NCBI RefSeq assembly: GCF_041714655.1
Contig: NZ_CP168219.1
Coordinates: 1,798,001 to 1,862,000 of the forward strand
Length of the DNA: 64,000 nt
Direction: 5' to 3'
Origin: Pseudoroseicyclus_A sp041714655
GTDB taxonomy: Bacteria; Pseudomonadota; Alphaproteobacteria; Rhodobacterales; Rhodobacteraceae
Both the position numbers and the translations under genes were made by a program. The notes beneath the pieces are model-generated. The model was not told the origin of the DNA. It did not search any database and saw only the letters and a list, made by a program, of their open reading frames with translations. Below are positions 52,762 through 63,332 of this stretch, piece after piece (position 1 is the first letter of the stretch; the number at the start of each line of letters is the position of its first letter).

Positions 52762-53853
52762 CTAGCGGTAGTAGAGCGACTGCCCGTTCGCGAAGATCTG
52801 CACCTTCTCCGGCGCCGCGCCGAGCGCCACCTCGGTGCCCCGCGCGTTCGGATGGATCCCCGGCAGCTTGGCGATGACCGGCTGCTCCGAGCCCGCCTTC
52901 TCCTCGAAATAGAGGATCGTCACCTCGCCCAGGGCCTCGGTGATGTTGACGCGGCCCGCGTAGATCGGCGTGCCCGTCGTCTCCACCAGATCCTCCGGCC
53001 GGACACCGACATTGACCTTCAGCCCCTTGTCGGCCGCCTGCGTCGGCACCGCAGAGACGGCCGTACCGCCGGAATCGAGCTTCACCACCGTCTCTGCCCC
53101 CGTCTCGACGATCTCGCCGGAGAGGAGGTTCATCGCCGGCGAGCCGATGAACTGGGCCACGAACTCGTTTTCCGGCCGCTCGTAAAGCTCGAGCGGCGTG
53201 CCGACCTGCGCGATGCCCTTGTTGGCCAGCACCACGATGCGGGTGGCCAGCGTCATCGCCTCCACCTGGTCGTGGGTCACGTAGATCATCGTCTTGTCGG
53301 GCATCGATTCCTTGAGCTGCGCGATCTCGATCCGCGTCGCTACGCGGAGCGCCGCATCGAGGTTCGACAAAGGCTCGTCGAAGAGAAAGACCTTCGGCTC
53401 GCGCACGATCGAGCGCCCGATGGCCACCCGCTGCCGCTGGCCGCCGGAAAGCGCCTTCGGCAGCCGGTCGAGATAGGGCTCGAGCTGCAGGATCTTGGCG
53501 GCCTTGCTGACGGCGGCGTCGATCTCGTCGGGCGTCTTCTTGGCGAGCTTCAGGGCGAAGCTCATGTTGTCGCGCACGGTCATGTGCGGATAGAGCGCGT
53601 AGCTCTGGAAGACCATGGCGATGCCGCGCTGCGCAGGCGGCACGTCGTTGACGACCACCCCGTCGATCTCCAGCGTGCCGCCCGAGATCTTCTCCAGCCC
53701 CGCGATCATGCGCAGGAGCGTCGACTTCCCGCAGCCCGACGGGCCGACGAAGACGATCAGCTCCCCGGTCTCGATCTCGAGGTCGATGTGCTTGAGCACT
53801 TCGACGGAACCGCCATAGGTCTTTGCGACATCCGTCAGTTTCAGATCTGCCAT
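52762..53853 (-). CDS. aglK: Alpha-glucoside ABC transporter ATPase
   Basis: A 363-residue CUT1-type ATPase starting MADLKLTDVAKTYGGSVEVL. Walker A is GPSGCGKSTLLRM, the signature is LSGGQRQRVAIGRSI and Walker B is VFLFDEPLSNLDA. A C-terminal TOBE/MalK-type domain follows (VNVGVRPEDLVETTG). It energises the AglF/AglG permease. The start at 53853 lies 14 nt after the alpha-glucosidase stop; the longer open frame is not conserved. Confidence 0.94.
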   Translation of the reverse strand: MADLKLTDVAKTYGGSVEVLKHIDLEIETGELIVFVGPSGCGKSTLLRMIAGLEKISGGTLEIDGVVVNDVPPAQRGIAMVFQSYALYPHMTVRDNMSFALKLAKKTPDEIDAAVSKAAKILQLEPYLDRLPKALSGGQRQRVAIGRSIVREPKVFLFDEPLSNLDAALRVATRIEIAQLKESMPDKTMIYVTHDQVEAMTLATRIVVLANKGIAQVGTPLELYERPENEFVAQFIGSPAMNLLSGEIVETGAETVVKLDSGGTAVSAVPTQAADKGLKVNVGVRPEDLVETTGTPIYAGRVNITEALGEVTILYFEEKAGSEQPVIAKLPGIHPNARGTEVALGAAPEKVQIFANGQSLYYR

Positions 53854-53866
53854 GTCTCTCCTCCCG

Positions 53867-55471
<1,605 letters not shown>

Positions 55472-55492
55472 ACAAGTCTCCGCTGATGTCCG

Positions 55493-56902
55493 CTATTTGA
55501 CCGAGCCGGCAAGCAGCCCGCGGACCAGATATTTTTGCATCGCGAAGAACACAACGAGGGGAACGGCGATAGAGACGAAAGCTGCCGTGGCGAGAATTTC
55601 CCAATTGCCGCCGCGGGTGCCCAGAAGCTCGACGATCTGGTTGGTCATCACAGTGGTCTCGCCGGTGGCGTCGATGAGGAACACCTTGGCGACGAGGAGG
55701 TCGTTCCAGGTCCAGAGGAACTGGAAGATGGCGAAGCTGGCGAGCGCGGGGAACGACAGCGGCAGGATGATGCGCACGAAGATCTGGAAATCCGTGGCGC
55801 CGTCGACCTTGGCGTTCTCGATGATGTCGCGCGGCAGGCCGACCATGTAGTTGCGGAGTAGATAGACCGCGAGCGGCAGGCCGAAGCCCGTATGGGCAAG
55901 CCAGACGCCGAGGTAGCCCTTGCCGATGCCGATCTCCAGATGGAGCCGCAGGAGCGGGATCAGCGCGAGCTGCAGCGGCACGACAAGCAGGCCGACGATG
56001 AAGGCGATGAGCAGCGCCCGGCCCGGAAAGTCCATCCACGCCAGCGCATAGGCCGCGAAAGCGGCGATGACGATGGGGATGATCGTGGCCGGTATGGTCA
56101 CCGTCATCGTGTTGAAGAAGGCCTTGGCCATGGAATCGGTCGTCTGCGCCCCGGCCACCCGTCCGTCGGAGAGGCCGAATATCCAGATGGCGCCGAAGAA
56201 GACGACGAGCCCCAGCCCCCAGGCCAGCAGCTTCTCGCGCCCCGGCATCACGGAGCGGCCGCCATAGAAGGCGACGGCCCCGACGACGGCCCCGGCGAGC
56301 GCGTAGACAACGAGATTTCGCAAGACGTTGCGGCCGAGCACCGTGTCGTAGTTGCGCAAGGTGAACTCCGGCGGCACCGTCGCCGTCACGAAGATCCTCT
56401 GACCATTGCCCGAGAGCTGATCCTCGTTGCCCGTCCAGGTATAGTCGCCGCCCTCGACCAGCGTCAGCGTCTCGCCGTCGCCGAGATCGGCGGTCTGGCC
56501 GAGCTCATAGGCCGCCACATCGCGGGACGAGACGCCCCAGGCCTTGATCGTGCTTTCGGAGCCCTCCGCGAAGACATTGCCCTCGACCACGAAGACGCCG
56601 TTGCCCTGGTCGATGCGCACGTCGTCGGGGTCTTCCGTGCGGTAGGTGAGGCTCTGCTCGGAGGGCAAGAGCGCGTTCCACCAGCCGGTGGTGGCGATCT
56701 GGTCGGCCGTCCGGAAGGACGAGACGAGCAGGCCCACCGTCGGGAAGATCCAGAGCAGCACCAAGAGCAGCACCGAGATATGCACCGCCCAGCTCAGGCC
56801 CGCCTTCTCGCCGGCCATGCCGTCGTCGTTCGACACCGCCTTGGGCTTCAGCACGCGCTCGGCGGCCGGATCGGCGGTCGGATCGAGGGTTTCCGTTGCC
56901 AT
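55493..56902 (-). CDS. aglG: Alpha-glucoside ABC transporter permease AglG
   Basis: A 469-residue permease. After the first helix (VHISVLLLVLLWIFPTVGLL) comes an AglG-type extracytoplasmic insertion (about 65-185: TTGWWNALLPSEQSLTYRT; GNVFAEGSESTIKAWGVSSR). The core permease carries the coupling loop IIENAKVDGATDFQIFVRII. Between them there is an extra hydrophobic pair (VVYALAGAVVGAVAFYGGR; LLAWGLGLVVFFGAIWIFG) that makes the protein longer than rhizobial AglG as I recall it. It partners AglF. Confidence 0.92.
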   Translation of the reverse strand: MATETLDPTADPAAERVLKPKAVSNDDGMAGEKAGLSWAVHISVLLLVLLWIFPTVGLLVSSFRTADQIATTGWWNALLPSEQSLTYRTEDPDDVRIDQGNGVFVVEGNVFAEGSESTIKAWGVSSRDVAAYELGQTADLGDGETLTLVEGGDYTWTGNEDQLSGNGQRIFVTATVPPEFTLRNYDTVLGRNVLRNLVVYALAGAVVGAVAFYGGRSVMPGREKLLAWGLGLVVFFGAIWIFGLSDGRVAGAQTTDSMAKAFFNTMTVTIPATIIPIVIAAFAAYALAWMDFPGRALLIAFIVGLLVVPLQLALIPLLRLHLEIGIGKGYLGVWLAHTGFGLPLAVYLLRNYMVGLPRDIIENAKVDGATDFQIFVRIILPLSFPALASFAIFQFLWTWNDLLVAKVFLIDATGETTVMTNQIVELLGTRGGNWEILATAAFVSIAVPLVVFFAMQKYLVRGLLAGSVK

Positions 56903-56918
56903 GTCTCTCGCCTCCCCT

Positions 56919-58166
56919 TCAGCGCATTTCCTTGCGCGCGTTGTAGACGTTCCAGACCAGGATCGGCGTCACCAGAAGCATGATGACCATGGCCGAGGCG
57001 CTCCCCACGCCCCAGTCATTGGCGCGGAACAGCTTGTCGTACATGTAGTTGGCCAGGACCTGCGTCTCCCACTGACCGTTGGTCATGGCGAAGACGATGT
57101 CGAAGATCTTGAGGACGACGAGCGTGATCGTCGTCCAGACCACCACGATGGTCCCCATGATCTGCGGCACCTTGATCGAGAAGAAGATCTGGAACGGGTT
57201 GGCGCCGTCGACGATGGCGGCCTCGACCGTCTCCTCCGGGATGCCGCGGAGCGCGGCGGAGAGGATGACCATGGCGAAACCGGTCTGGATCCAGATCAGC
57301 ACCACCATGAGGAAGAAGTTGTTCCAGAAGGGCACGGTCAGCCAGGTCTGGGGCGAGCCGTAATTGTAGCGGAAGGTGGCGAGGTTGATGAGGCCGCTGA
57401 TGCATTGCCACAGAAGAAAGAGCACCACGAGCAGCCCGATCGCTCTGAGGATCATCTGCCCGGCCGACAGGCGCCGCCCGCCGGAGCGGCCCTTGATGAC
57501 GGGTTCGGCGAGCCGCCAGCCGACAAGCGCCGTGGCGGCGCCGAAGGCAAGCCCGAGAATGGCCGGCACGATCTTCAGGATCAGGATCGACCAGATGCCG
57601 CCCTCGAACTGCAGCCAGAGCGCATTGAGGATGCCGATCTGCTGCTGGTCGACGGGGCGCGTGTCATAGACGAGCTTGAAGATCACCGCCGCACCGACGA
57701 AGGAGATCGCCATCGGCATGAAGACGAGGCTCTTGGCGATGCTGCCCCAGCCGATCCGGTCGGTGAGCTGCGCGGCGAGAAGCCCGCAGGCGGTGGCCGC
57801 GGCCGGCACCACCACGAGCCACATCATGTTGTTGCGCATGGCCTCCCAGAATTTCGATTCTGAGGCCATCTGGATGTAGTTGTCGAGCCCGACCCAGCGC
57901 AGCCCGCCGCCCGGGATGCGGTCGGTCAGCGACAGGCGCAGCGTCTCCAGCACAGGATAGGCGAGGTAGAGGCCGAGCGCGAAAATGGCGGGAAAGAGGA
58001 AGAGCCAGGGGCGCACCATATTGGCGCGATTGATGTTTCGCCCCGCGTTCTGGCCCTTCGCCGGGAAGATCACCCGGTCGAGAACGAGGTTCGAAAAGTA
58101 GAAGTAGCCGATACATCCGCCGACGCCGATGACGATCGTCAGCAAGCCCTGCAATGCCGGGTTCAT
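56919..58166 (-). CDS. aglF: Alpha-glucoside ABC transporter permease AglF
   Basis: A 415-residue CUT1 permease with the coupling loop TVEAAIVDGANPFQIFFSIK and the AglF-type YPVLETLRLSLTDRIPGGG loop. An internal segment (about 185-275: LALILKIVPAILG-like, then LRAIGLLVVLFLLWQCISGL) adds hydrophobic stretches beyond the standard six-helix core. It starts 94 nt after the binding-protein gene, across a strong hairpin. Confidence 0.92.
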   Translation of the reverse strand: MNPALQGLLTIVIGVGGCIGYFYFSNLVLDRVIFPAKGQNAGRNINRANMVRPWLFLFPAIFALGLYLAYPVLETLRLSLTDRIPGGGLRWVGLDNYIQMASESKFWEAMRNNMMWLVVVPAAATACGLLAAQLTDRIGWGSIAKSLVFMPMAISFVGAAVIFKLVYDTRPVDQQQIGILNALWLQFEGGIWSILILKIVPAILGLAFGAATALVGWRLAEPVIKGRSGGRRLSAGQMILRAIGLLVVLFLLWQCISGLINLATFRYNYGSPQTWLTVPFWNNFFLMVVLIWIQTGFAMVILSAALRGIPEETVEAAIVDGANPFQIFFSIKVPQIMGTIVVVWTTITLVVLKIFDIVFAMTNGQWETQVLANYMYDKLFRANDWGVGSASAMVIMLLVTPILVWNVYNARKEMR

Positions 58167-58217
58167 GGCCCCCCTCCCTCATTGGACCTCGCCGTCCGGG
58201 GTCGCCCCCGGGGCGAT

Positions 58218-58242
58218 GGGGCGGCCCGTCATGGGCCGCCCC
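58218..58242 (-). terminator. Intercistronic hairpin between aglE and aglF
   Basis: GGGGCGGCCC and GGGCCGCCCC form a perfect 10-bp stem with a 5-nt loop just after the aglE stop. Such hairpins commonly protect the binding-protein mRNA and reduce read-through to the permease genes. Confidence 0.7.
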
Positions 58243-58260
58243 TTGTCGTATCAGCCGCGC

Positions 58261-59616
58261 TTACTTCAGCGCGTCCCAGGCCGCCTGGATCTCGTCGGCG
58301 ACGGATTGGGCATCCTGGCCGCCGGCGAAGTCGACCATGCCGGTCCAGAAGGCGCCGGCGCCGATGCCGCCGGGCATCAGGTCGGAGGCGTCGAAGCGGA
58401 AGGTCGTCGCCGAGGTGAGGATCTCACCCAGGGCCCGCTTCGTGTCATCCGAATAGGTGTCGAGATTGGCGGTGGTCAGCGGCGTCAGGAAGCCCTGGCC
58501 GGGGATCGCCATCCAGATCTCGTGCGCGATCGGCGTTTCCAGGAACTCGATCAGCGCCTGGGCGCCGGGGCTGTCCTGCGTGATCGCGAAGAGCGTGCCG
58601 GCGCCGAGCACCGGAGAGCCGAGATCCTTCTCCGCATAGGCGGGGAAGTAGAAGAAATCGGCATCGACGCCCACTTCGGTGCCTTCCGGGAAGAAGGCCG
58701 GGATGAAGCTCGCCTGGTGGTGCAGGTAGCATTGCGGCGGGGCAGAGAAGAGGCCCTGCGGGCTGTCGCGGAAGTCGGTCGAGGCAACGGTGCCCATGCC
58801 GCCGGCGACATGCTCGTCCTGGATGAAGTACCCGAATTCCTCGATCGCCGCGACGACGCGCTCGTCGTTGAACGGGATCTCGTTGGTGACCCAGCCGTCA
58901 TAGACATCCGGCGTCTGCGTGCGCAGCATCAGGTCTTCGACCCAGTCGGTCGCCGGCCAGCCGGTCGCCCCGCCGGAGCCGAGGCCGACGCACCAGGGCG
59001 TCTCGCCGTCGGCGACGATCTGCTCGGTCAGCGCCTTGAGGTCTTCCATCGTCTCGGGGACCTCGTAGCCGGCATCCTCGAAGTTCTCGGGGACGTACCA
59101 GACGAGCGATTTCACGTCGGCCTTGTAGGGGAACGCGTAGAAATGCTCGTTGCCATCGGGGTCGGCATAGGTGCCGAGATCGACCCAGGACTGGCCGGCA
59201 GCGTAGTTCTCGGCCATCCAGTCGGCCGCGCCGTCGGCGAGCGGCACGAGGAAGCCGCGGGCCGCGAGATCGGCCGCGAGGCCGGGCTGCGGGAAGACCG
59301 CGACGTTCGGGGCCGAGCCGGCCTCGGCGTCGATGACGATCTGCTGCTCGAAGCTGTCGGAGCCGGTGTAGCGCACATCGGCGCCCGTCGCGTCGGCGAA
59401 ATAGGCCAGGACGGCCTCGATGGCCTCCTGGTCGGGGCCGAGCCAGGGGCCGAAGACGGTCACCTGCTCGCCGGCGAGATCGGTGCCCGCGGCGAAATCG
59501 TCATAGGATTGCCAGTTGAAATCGCCCGAGCCCGGCTCGAACATCAGGTCCTGAGCCGAAGCGGAGCCGGCAGCAAGGGCCAGTGCCGCCGCAGAGGCGC
59601 ACAGCATCTTGTTCAT
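58261..59616 (-). CDS. aglE: Alpha-glucoside ABC transporter substrate-binding protein
   Basis: A 451-residue periplasmic protein with signal peptide MNKMLCASAAALALAAGSAS (cut near SAQD). The mature part has GEQVTVFGPWLGPDQEAIEA and the AglE-type ATGWPATDWVEDLMLRTQTP. The start at 59616 follows GGGAGGTATATC. It binds alpha-glucosides for AglFGK. It is the first gene of the agl operon, directly downstream of an AglR-type operator. Confidence 0.94.
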   Translation of the reverse strand: MNKMLCASAAALALAAGSASAQDLMFEPGSGDFNWQSYDDFAAGTDLAGEQVTVFGPWLGPDQEAIEAVLAYFADATGADVRYTGSDSFEQQIVIDAEAGSAPNVAVFPQPGLAADLAARGFLVPLADGAADWMAENYAAGQSWVDLGTYADPDGNEHFYAFPYKADVKSLVWYVPENFEDAGYEVPETMEDLKALTEQIVADGETPWCVGLGSGGATGWPATDWVEDLMLRTQTPDVYDGWVTNEIPFNDERVVAAIEEFGYFIQDEHVAGGMGTVASTDFRDSPQGLFSAPPQCYLHHQASFIPAFFPEGTEVGVDADFFYFPAYAEKDLGSPVLGAGTLFAITQDSPGAQALIEFLETPIAHEIWMAIPGQGFLTPLTTANLDTYSDDTKRALGEILTSATTFRFDASDLMPGGIGAGAFWTGMVDFAGGQDAQSVADEIQAAWDALK

Positions 59617-59690
59617 GATATACCTCCCATCGTGCCGGGTCGGACCCGGGCACATTTGGTTTGAGACGTCAAAAAGCACCCTGATCACGT

Positions 59691-59740
59691 CAAAGCGCTT
59701 TGGACAGCGTCACCCTGAAGGGATTCTCGTGAGCTGTCAA
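59691..59740 (-). promoter_or_regulatory. aglE promoter with LacI-type operator
   Basis: On the minus strand a TTGACA -35 (59735-59740) is followed after 17 nt by a weak CAGGGT -10 (59712-59717). A perfect 12-bp palindrome CAAAGCGCTTTG (59691-59702) covers the region just past the expected start site, as for LacI-family repression. A further GAGCGCTC palindrome lies at 59742-59749, next to the -35. Confidence 0.7.
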
Positions 59741-59834
59741 TGAGCGCTCCGCCTGGCGAAATTCTGCGCACGCATATCAAGGGCCTTTGCAATTGCAGCA
59801 TAATTTCGGTCCGTGAAAAATGATGGCATTGGTT

Positions 59835-59885
59835 TTGACGCCCCGTCGCGCGGCGGCTACGGTCACCCCGCCCCTGCAAGCGCTT
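59835..59885 (+). promoter_or_regulatory. aglR promoter with LacI-type operator
   Basis: TTGACG (59835-59840), 17 nt, TACGGT (59858-59863). The palindrome AAGCGCTT (59878-59885, within GCAAGCGCTTTGG) lies near the expected +10. The same core stands at the aglE operator, so AglR probably represses both itself and the transporter. Confidence 0.6.
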
Positions 59886-59901
59886 TGGAAAGCGGACGGA
59901 C

Positions 59902-60945
59902 GTGAATCTCAAGGAACTGGCACAGAATCTCGGATTGTCGCAGACCACGGTGAGTCGTGCTCTGAACGGCTATCCCGAGGTGTCGGAAGAGACGCGCCGC
60001 CGGGTTGTCCTTGCCGCAAAGCAGCACAACTACCGGCCGAACACCCGCGCCAAGGGGCTGGCGACGGGCCGCGCCATGGCCATCGGCCATGTCATCCCGA
60101 TGGCGACGAAGCATGAGATGGTGAACCCGATCTTTGCCGATTTCATCGCCGGCGCGGGCGAGACCTATGCCAAGGCGGGCTACGACATGATCCTCTCCGT
60201 CGTCGAGGATGGCGACGAGCCGCGCATCTATCGCGCCCTGAAATCCCGCGGCACGGTCGACGGCGTCGTGCTGCACGGCCCCCGCAGCGTCGACCGTCGC
60301 ATGGCGCTTCTCGACGAGATCGGGCTGACCTATGCCGTGCACGGCCGCTCGACGAGCTATGACGCGCCCTATTGCTGGCTCGACATCGACAACGAGAATG
60401 CCTTCCGCCGGGCGACGGAGTTCCTCCTCGACCTCGGCCACCGGCGGATCGCGCTGATCAACGGCCTCGAGTTCATGGATTTCGCCCAACGCCGCCGGGG
60501 CGGCTTCGAGGCGGCCTTCGCGGCCCGTGGCCTCGCGGCGGATCCCGGCCTCATGCGCGCCGACGAGATGACGGAGGATTTCGGCCACGACTCGGCGACC
60601 GAGATGATGCTGGCCGACGCGCCGCCGACGGCCTTCCTCGTTTCGTCCATCATCGCCGCCATGGGCGTGCGCCGCGCGATCGAGGATGCGGGGCTGAAGA
60701 TGGGGCGCGACATCTCCGTCATCACCCATGACGACGCGCTCAGCTACTTCCCGAACGGCCGGCGCGGCGGCCGCGGGCGGCCGATCTTCACGGCCACCCG
60801 CTCCTCCGTCCGCCAGGCGGGGCGGAGGCTGGCGGAGCTGCTGCTCGACAGGATAGAAAGCCCCGGCGCGCCTCCGGGCACCGAACTTATGGAAGCAGAA
60901 TTGATGGTCGGCGGATCAACCGGCCCGGCCCCGAACGGAGTCTAG
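59902..60945 (+). CDS. aglR: LacI-family transcriptional regulator of the alpha-glucoside locus
   Basis: A 347-residue LacI/GalR regulator. It has a GTG start, the helix-turn-helix NLKELAQNLGLSQTTVSRAL and the hinge NYRPNTRAKGLATGRAMAIG. The periplasmic-binding-like effector domain contains CWLDIDNENAFRRATEFLLD and DISVITHDDALSYFPNG. It is divergent from aglE; matching palindromes at both promoters support local control. The inducer is presumably an alpha-glucoside or glucose derivative. Confidence 0.93.
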   Translation: MNLKELAQNLGLSQTTVSRALNGYPEVSEETRRRVVLAAKQHNYRPNTRAKGLATGRAMAIGHVIPMATKHEMVNPIFADFIAGAGETYAKAGYDMILSVVEDGDEPRIYRALKSRGTVDGVVLHGPRSVDRRMALLDEIGLTYAVHGRSTSYDAPYCWLDIDNENAFRRATEFLLDLGHRRIALINGLEFMDFAQRRRGGFEAAFAARGLAADPGLMRADEMTEDFGHDSATEMMLADAPPTAFLVSSIIAAMGVRRAIEDAGLKMGRDISVITHDDALSYFPNGRRGGRGRPIFTATRSSVRQAGRRLAELLLDRIESPGAPPGTELMEAELMVGGSTGPAPNGV

Positions 60946-60950
60946 CAGGC

Positions 60951-62285
60951 ATGAGCGATCTTTCCTTCAAGCGCAGCGATTTCCCCGAAGGGTTCCTCTT
61001 CGGCGCCGCGACCGCGGCCTATCAGATCGAGGGCGCCAAATTCGGGGGCGCCGGCTCCTCGCATTGGGACACGTTCGCGGCGACGCCGGGCAACGTGGTC
61101 AACATGGATGACGGCGCGCTCGCCTGCGACCATTTCCACCGCTACGAGGAGGATTTCGACCTCCTGAAGGCCGGCGGCTTCGACGCCTACCGCTTCTCGA
61201 CCTCCTGGGCGCGGGTCCAGCCCGAGGGCAAGGGTGCGCCCAACCCCGAGGGGCTCGACTTCTACGACCGGCTGGTCGACGCGATGCTGGCGCGCGACCT
61301 CAAGCCCTATCTCACGCTCTATCACTGGGAGCTGCCGTCCCCCCTCGCCGATATCGGCGGCTGGGCGAACCGCGAGATCCCGGAGCGCTTCGCCGAATTC
61401 TCCGAGATCGTCATGGGCCGGATCGGCGACCGCGTCGCGGCCACCGCGACGCTGAACGAGCCTTGGTGCATCGCCTTCCTCAGCCATTTCCTCGGCGAAC
61501 ATGCCCCCGGCCTGCGCGACATCCGCGCGACGGCACGGGCGATGCATCACGTCATGCTGGCGCATGGGCTCGCCACCGAGCGGCTGCGCGGGCTCGGCCA
61601 CAAGAACCTCGGCATCGTCCTCAACTTCGACCGCGCCCTGCCCGCCTCCGACGATCCCGCCGATGTCGCGGCCGCCGCCCTGCAGGATGCGACCTTTAAC
61701 CGCTGGTTCATCGAGGCGATCACCAAGGGCGCCTATCCCGAGGAGACTTTGGGCCTTCTCGGGCCCCATATGCCGAAGGGCTATGAGGAGGATCTGGCCA
61801 GCACCATCAAGGCGCCGCTCGACTGGCTGGGGGTGAATTACTACACCCGTCACGTCTTCAAGGCCGACCCGGACGGGCCGGGCGGCATCAGCGACGTGCC
61901 CGCGAGCCTGCCCGTCACCCAGATGGGCTGGGAGATCTTCCCCGAGGGGCTGGAATATTTCCTCACCTGGCTCGCCCATGCGCAGGTCGGCGATACGCCG
62001 ATCTATGTGACCGAGAACGGCATGGCCTGGGACGACAAGGTCGAGAACGGCGCCGTCTACGACCCCGAGCGGATCGGCTATATCGACGGGCATTACCAGG
62101 CGGCGCTCCGCGCCATCGAGGCCGGGGCGAATGTGAAGGGCTTCTTCTACTGGTCGCTCCTCGACAATTACGAATGGGCAAAGGGCTACGAGAAGCGCTT
62201 CGGCATGGTGCATGTCGATTTCGACACCATGGTCCGCACGCCGAAAGCGAGCTATCACGCCCTCAAGGCCGCTCTGGCCCGCTGA
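60951..62285 (+). CDS. bglA: Beta-glucosidase, GH1
   Basis: A 444-residue retaining GH1 enzyme. The acid/base is Glu170 in ATLNEPW and the nucleophile is Glu355 in YVTENG; FLFGAATAAYQIEGA is the family N-terminus. It is cytoplasmic and releases glucose from beta-glucosides. It begins 5 nt after aglR. The Agl importer may therefore also carry beta-glucosides, or a second importer exists elsewhere. Confidence 0.95.
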   Translation: MSDLSFKRSDFPEGFLFGAATAAYQIEGAKFGGAGSSHWDTFAATPGNVVNMDDGALACDHFHRYEEDFDLLKAGGFDAYRFSTSWARVQPEGKGAPNPEGLDFYDRLVDAMLARDLKPYLTLYHWELPSPLADIGGWANREIPERFAEFSEIVMGRIGDRVAATATLNEPWCIAFLSHFLGEHAPGLRDIRATARAMHHVMLAHGLATERLRGLGHKNLGIVLNFDRALPASDDPADVAAAALQDATFNRWFIEAITKGAYPEETLGLLGPHMPKGYEEDLASTIKAPLDWLGVNYYTRHVFKADPDGPGGISDVPASLPVTQMGWEIFPEGLEYFLTWLAHAQVGDTPIYVTENGMAWDDKVENGAVYDPERIGYIDGHYQAALRAIEAGANVKGFFYWSLLDNYEWAKGYEKRFGMVHVDFDTMVRTPKASYHALKAALAR

Positions 62286-62294
62286 AGGACGCCC

Positions 62295-63272
62295 ATGCCC
62301 AAACATCCCCCGAACCGCTATTCGCTGGTCGCAGATATCGGCGGCACCAACACCCGCGTCGCCCTCGCCGATGGGCGGCGGATCCTCGGCGACACCGTGC
62401 GCCGCTACGAGAACGCGCAGTTCCCGGGGCTGGAAAGCGTGCTGCGCCAATATGTTGAAGACGAAGACGGCGTGGATACCCGCGCCGCCTGCGTGGCCGT
62501 GGCCGGCCCGGTGCGCGACGGTCGGGCAACGATGACCAATCTCGACTGGTCGATCGACAAGGCGGTGCTGGCGCGGGCCACGAAGGCCGAGGTGACCTCG
62601 ATCCTCAACGATCTGCAGGCGCAGGGCCATGCCATCGGCCATCTGGCGGAGGAGAACCTCCGCCAGATCCTTCCCTTCCCCGAGGCGAGCCCGCAGGCGG
62701 CGAAGCTCGTCATCGGCGTCGGCACGGGCTTCAACGCGGCGCTGGTGCTGGAGGCGGCGGCGGGCCGGGTCGTACCGCCGTCGGAAAGCGGGCATATCAA
62801 CTTGCCGGTGCAGAGCGAGGAGGACATGAGCCTCGCCCGCTATGTGGGCACGGCGCATGGATTTCCCGCCGTCGAGGACGTGCTGTCGGGCCGCGGGATC
62901 GAGCGGGTCTACGCCTGGCTCGGCGAGGTGGCGGGCGAGCCGGCCGAGAAGAAGGGCCATGCGATCATCGCCGGGCTCGAGGACGGCAGCGACCCCCGCG
63001 CGGCGGAGGCGGTGGCCGTCTTCGTGCGGATGCTCGGCAATGTCGCCGGCAACCTGGCGCTGGTGCAGCTGCCCTTCGGCGGCGTCTATTTCGTCGGCGG
63101 CATGGCGCGGGCGGTGGCGCCCTATCTCGCGCGCTTCGACTTCGGCGAGGCCTTCCGCGACAAGGGGCGCTTCGCCGGCTTCATGAGCAATTTCGGCGTG
63201 GCCGTGGTCGAGGACGATTACGCTGCTCTGACGGGCTGCGCCGCGCATCTGGTGCATCTGACCGCGACCTGA
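62295..63272 (+). CDS. glk: Glucokinase
   Basis: A 325-residue Glk-type (non-ROK) hexokinase. The phosphate-binding N-terminus is LVADIGGTNTRVALADGRRI, followed by CVAVAGPVRDGRATMTNLDW, SILNDLQAQGHAIGHL and the ATP-side GVGTGFNAALVLEAAAGRVV. It phosphorylates glucose released by the two glucosidases. It starts 9 nt after bglA and ends the aglR-bglA-glk transcript. Confidence 0.95.
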   Translation: MPKHPPNRYSLVADIGGTNTRVALADGRRILGDTVRRYENAQFPGLESVLRQYVEDEDGVDTRAACVAVAGPVRDGRATMTNLDWSIDKAVLARATKAEVTSILNDLQAQGHAIGHLAEENLRQILPFPEASPQAAKLVIGVGTGFNAALVLEAAAGRVVPPSESGHINLPVQSEEDMSLARYVGTAHGFPAVEDVLSGRGIERVYAWLGEVAGEPAEKKGHAIIAGLEDGSDPRAAEAVAVFVRMLGNVAGNLALVQLPFGGVYFVGGMARAVAPYLARFDFGEAFRDKGRFAGFMSNFGVAVVEDDYAALTGCAAHLVHLTAT

Positions 63273-63291
63273 GCCTCGCCCGCCCCCTCAT

Positions 63292-63309
63292 CGGGCCCTT
63301 GCGGGCCCG
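63292..63309. terminator. Hairpin between convergent glk and cckA
   Basis: CGGGCCC and GGGCCCG form a perfect 7-bp stem with a 4-nt loop (TTGC), 20 nt past the glk stop. Confidence 0.5.
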
Positions 63310-63332
63310 CCTCGGAGGGCCGGGCCGTGGCT

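Noticed and set aside
60942..63257. Long minus-strand frame of 771 codons opposite bglA and glk
   Set aside because: It is antisense to two genes with intact catalytic motifs and has no recognisable domain.
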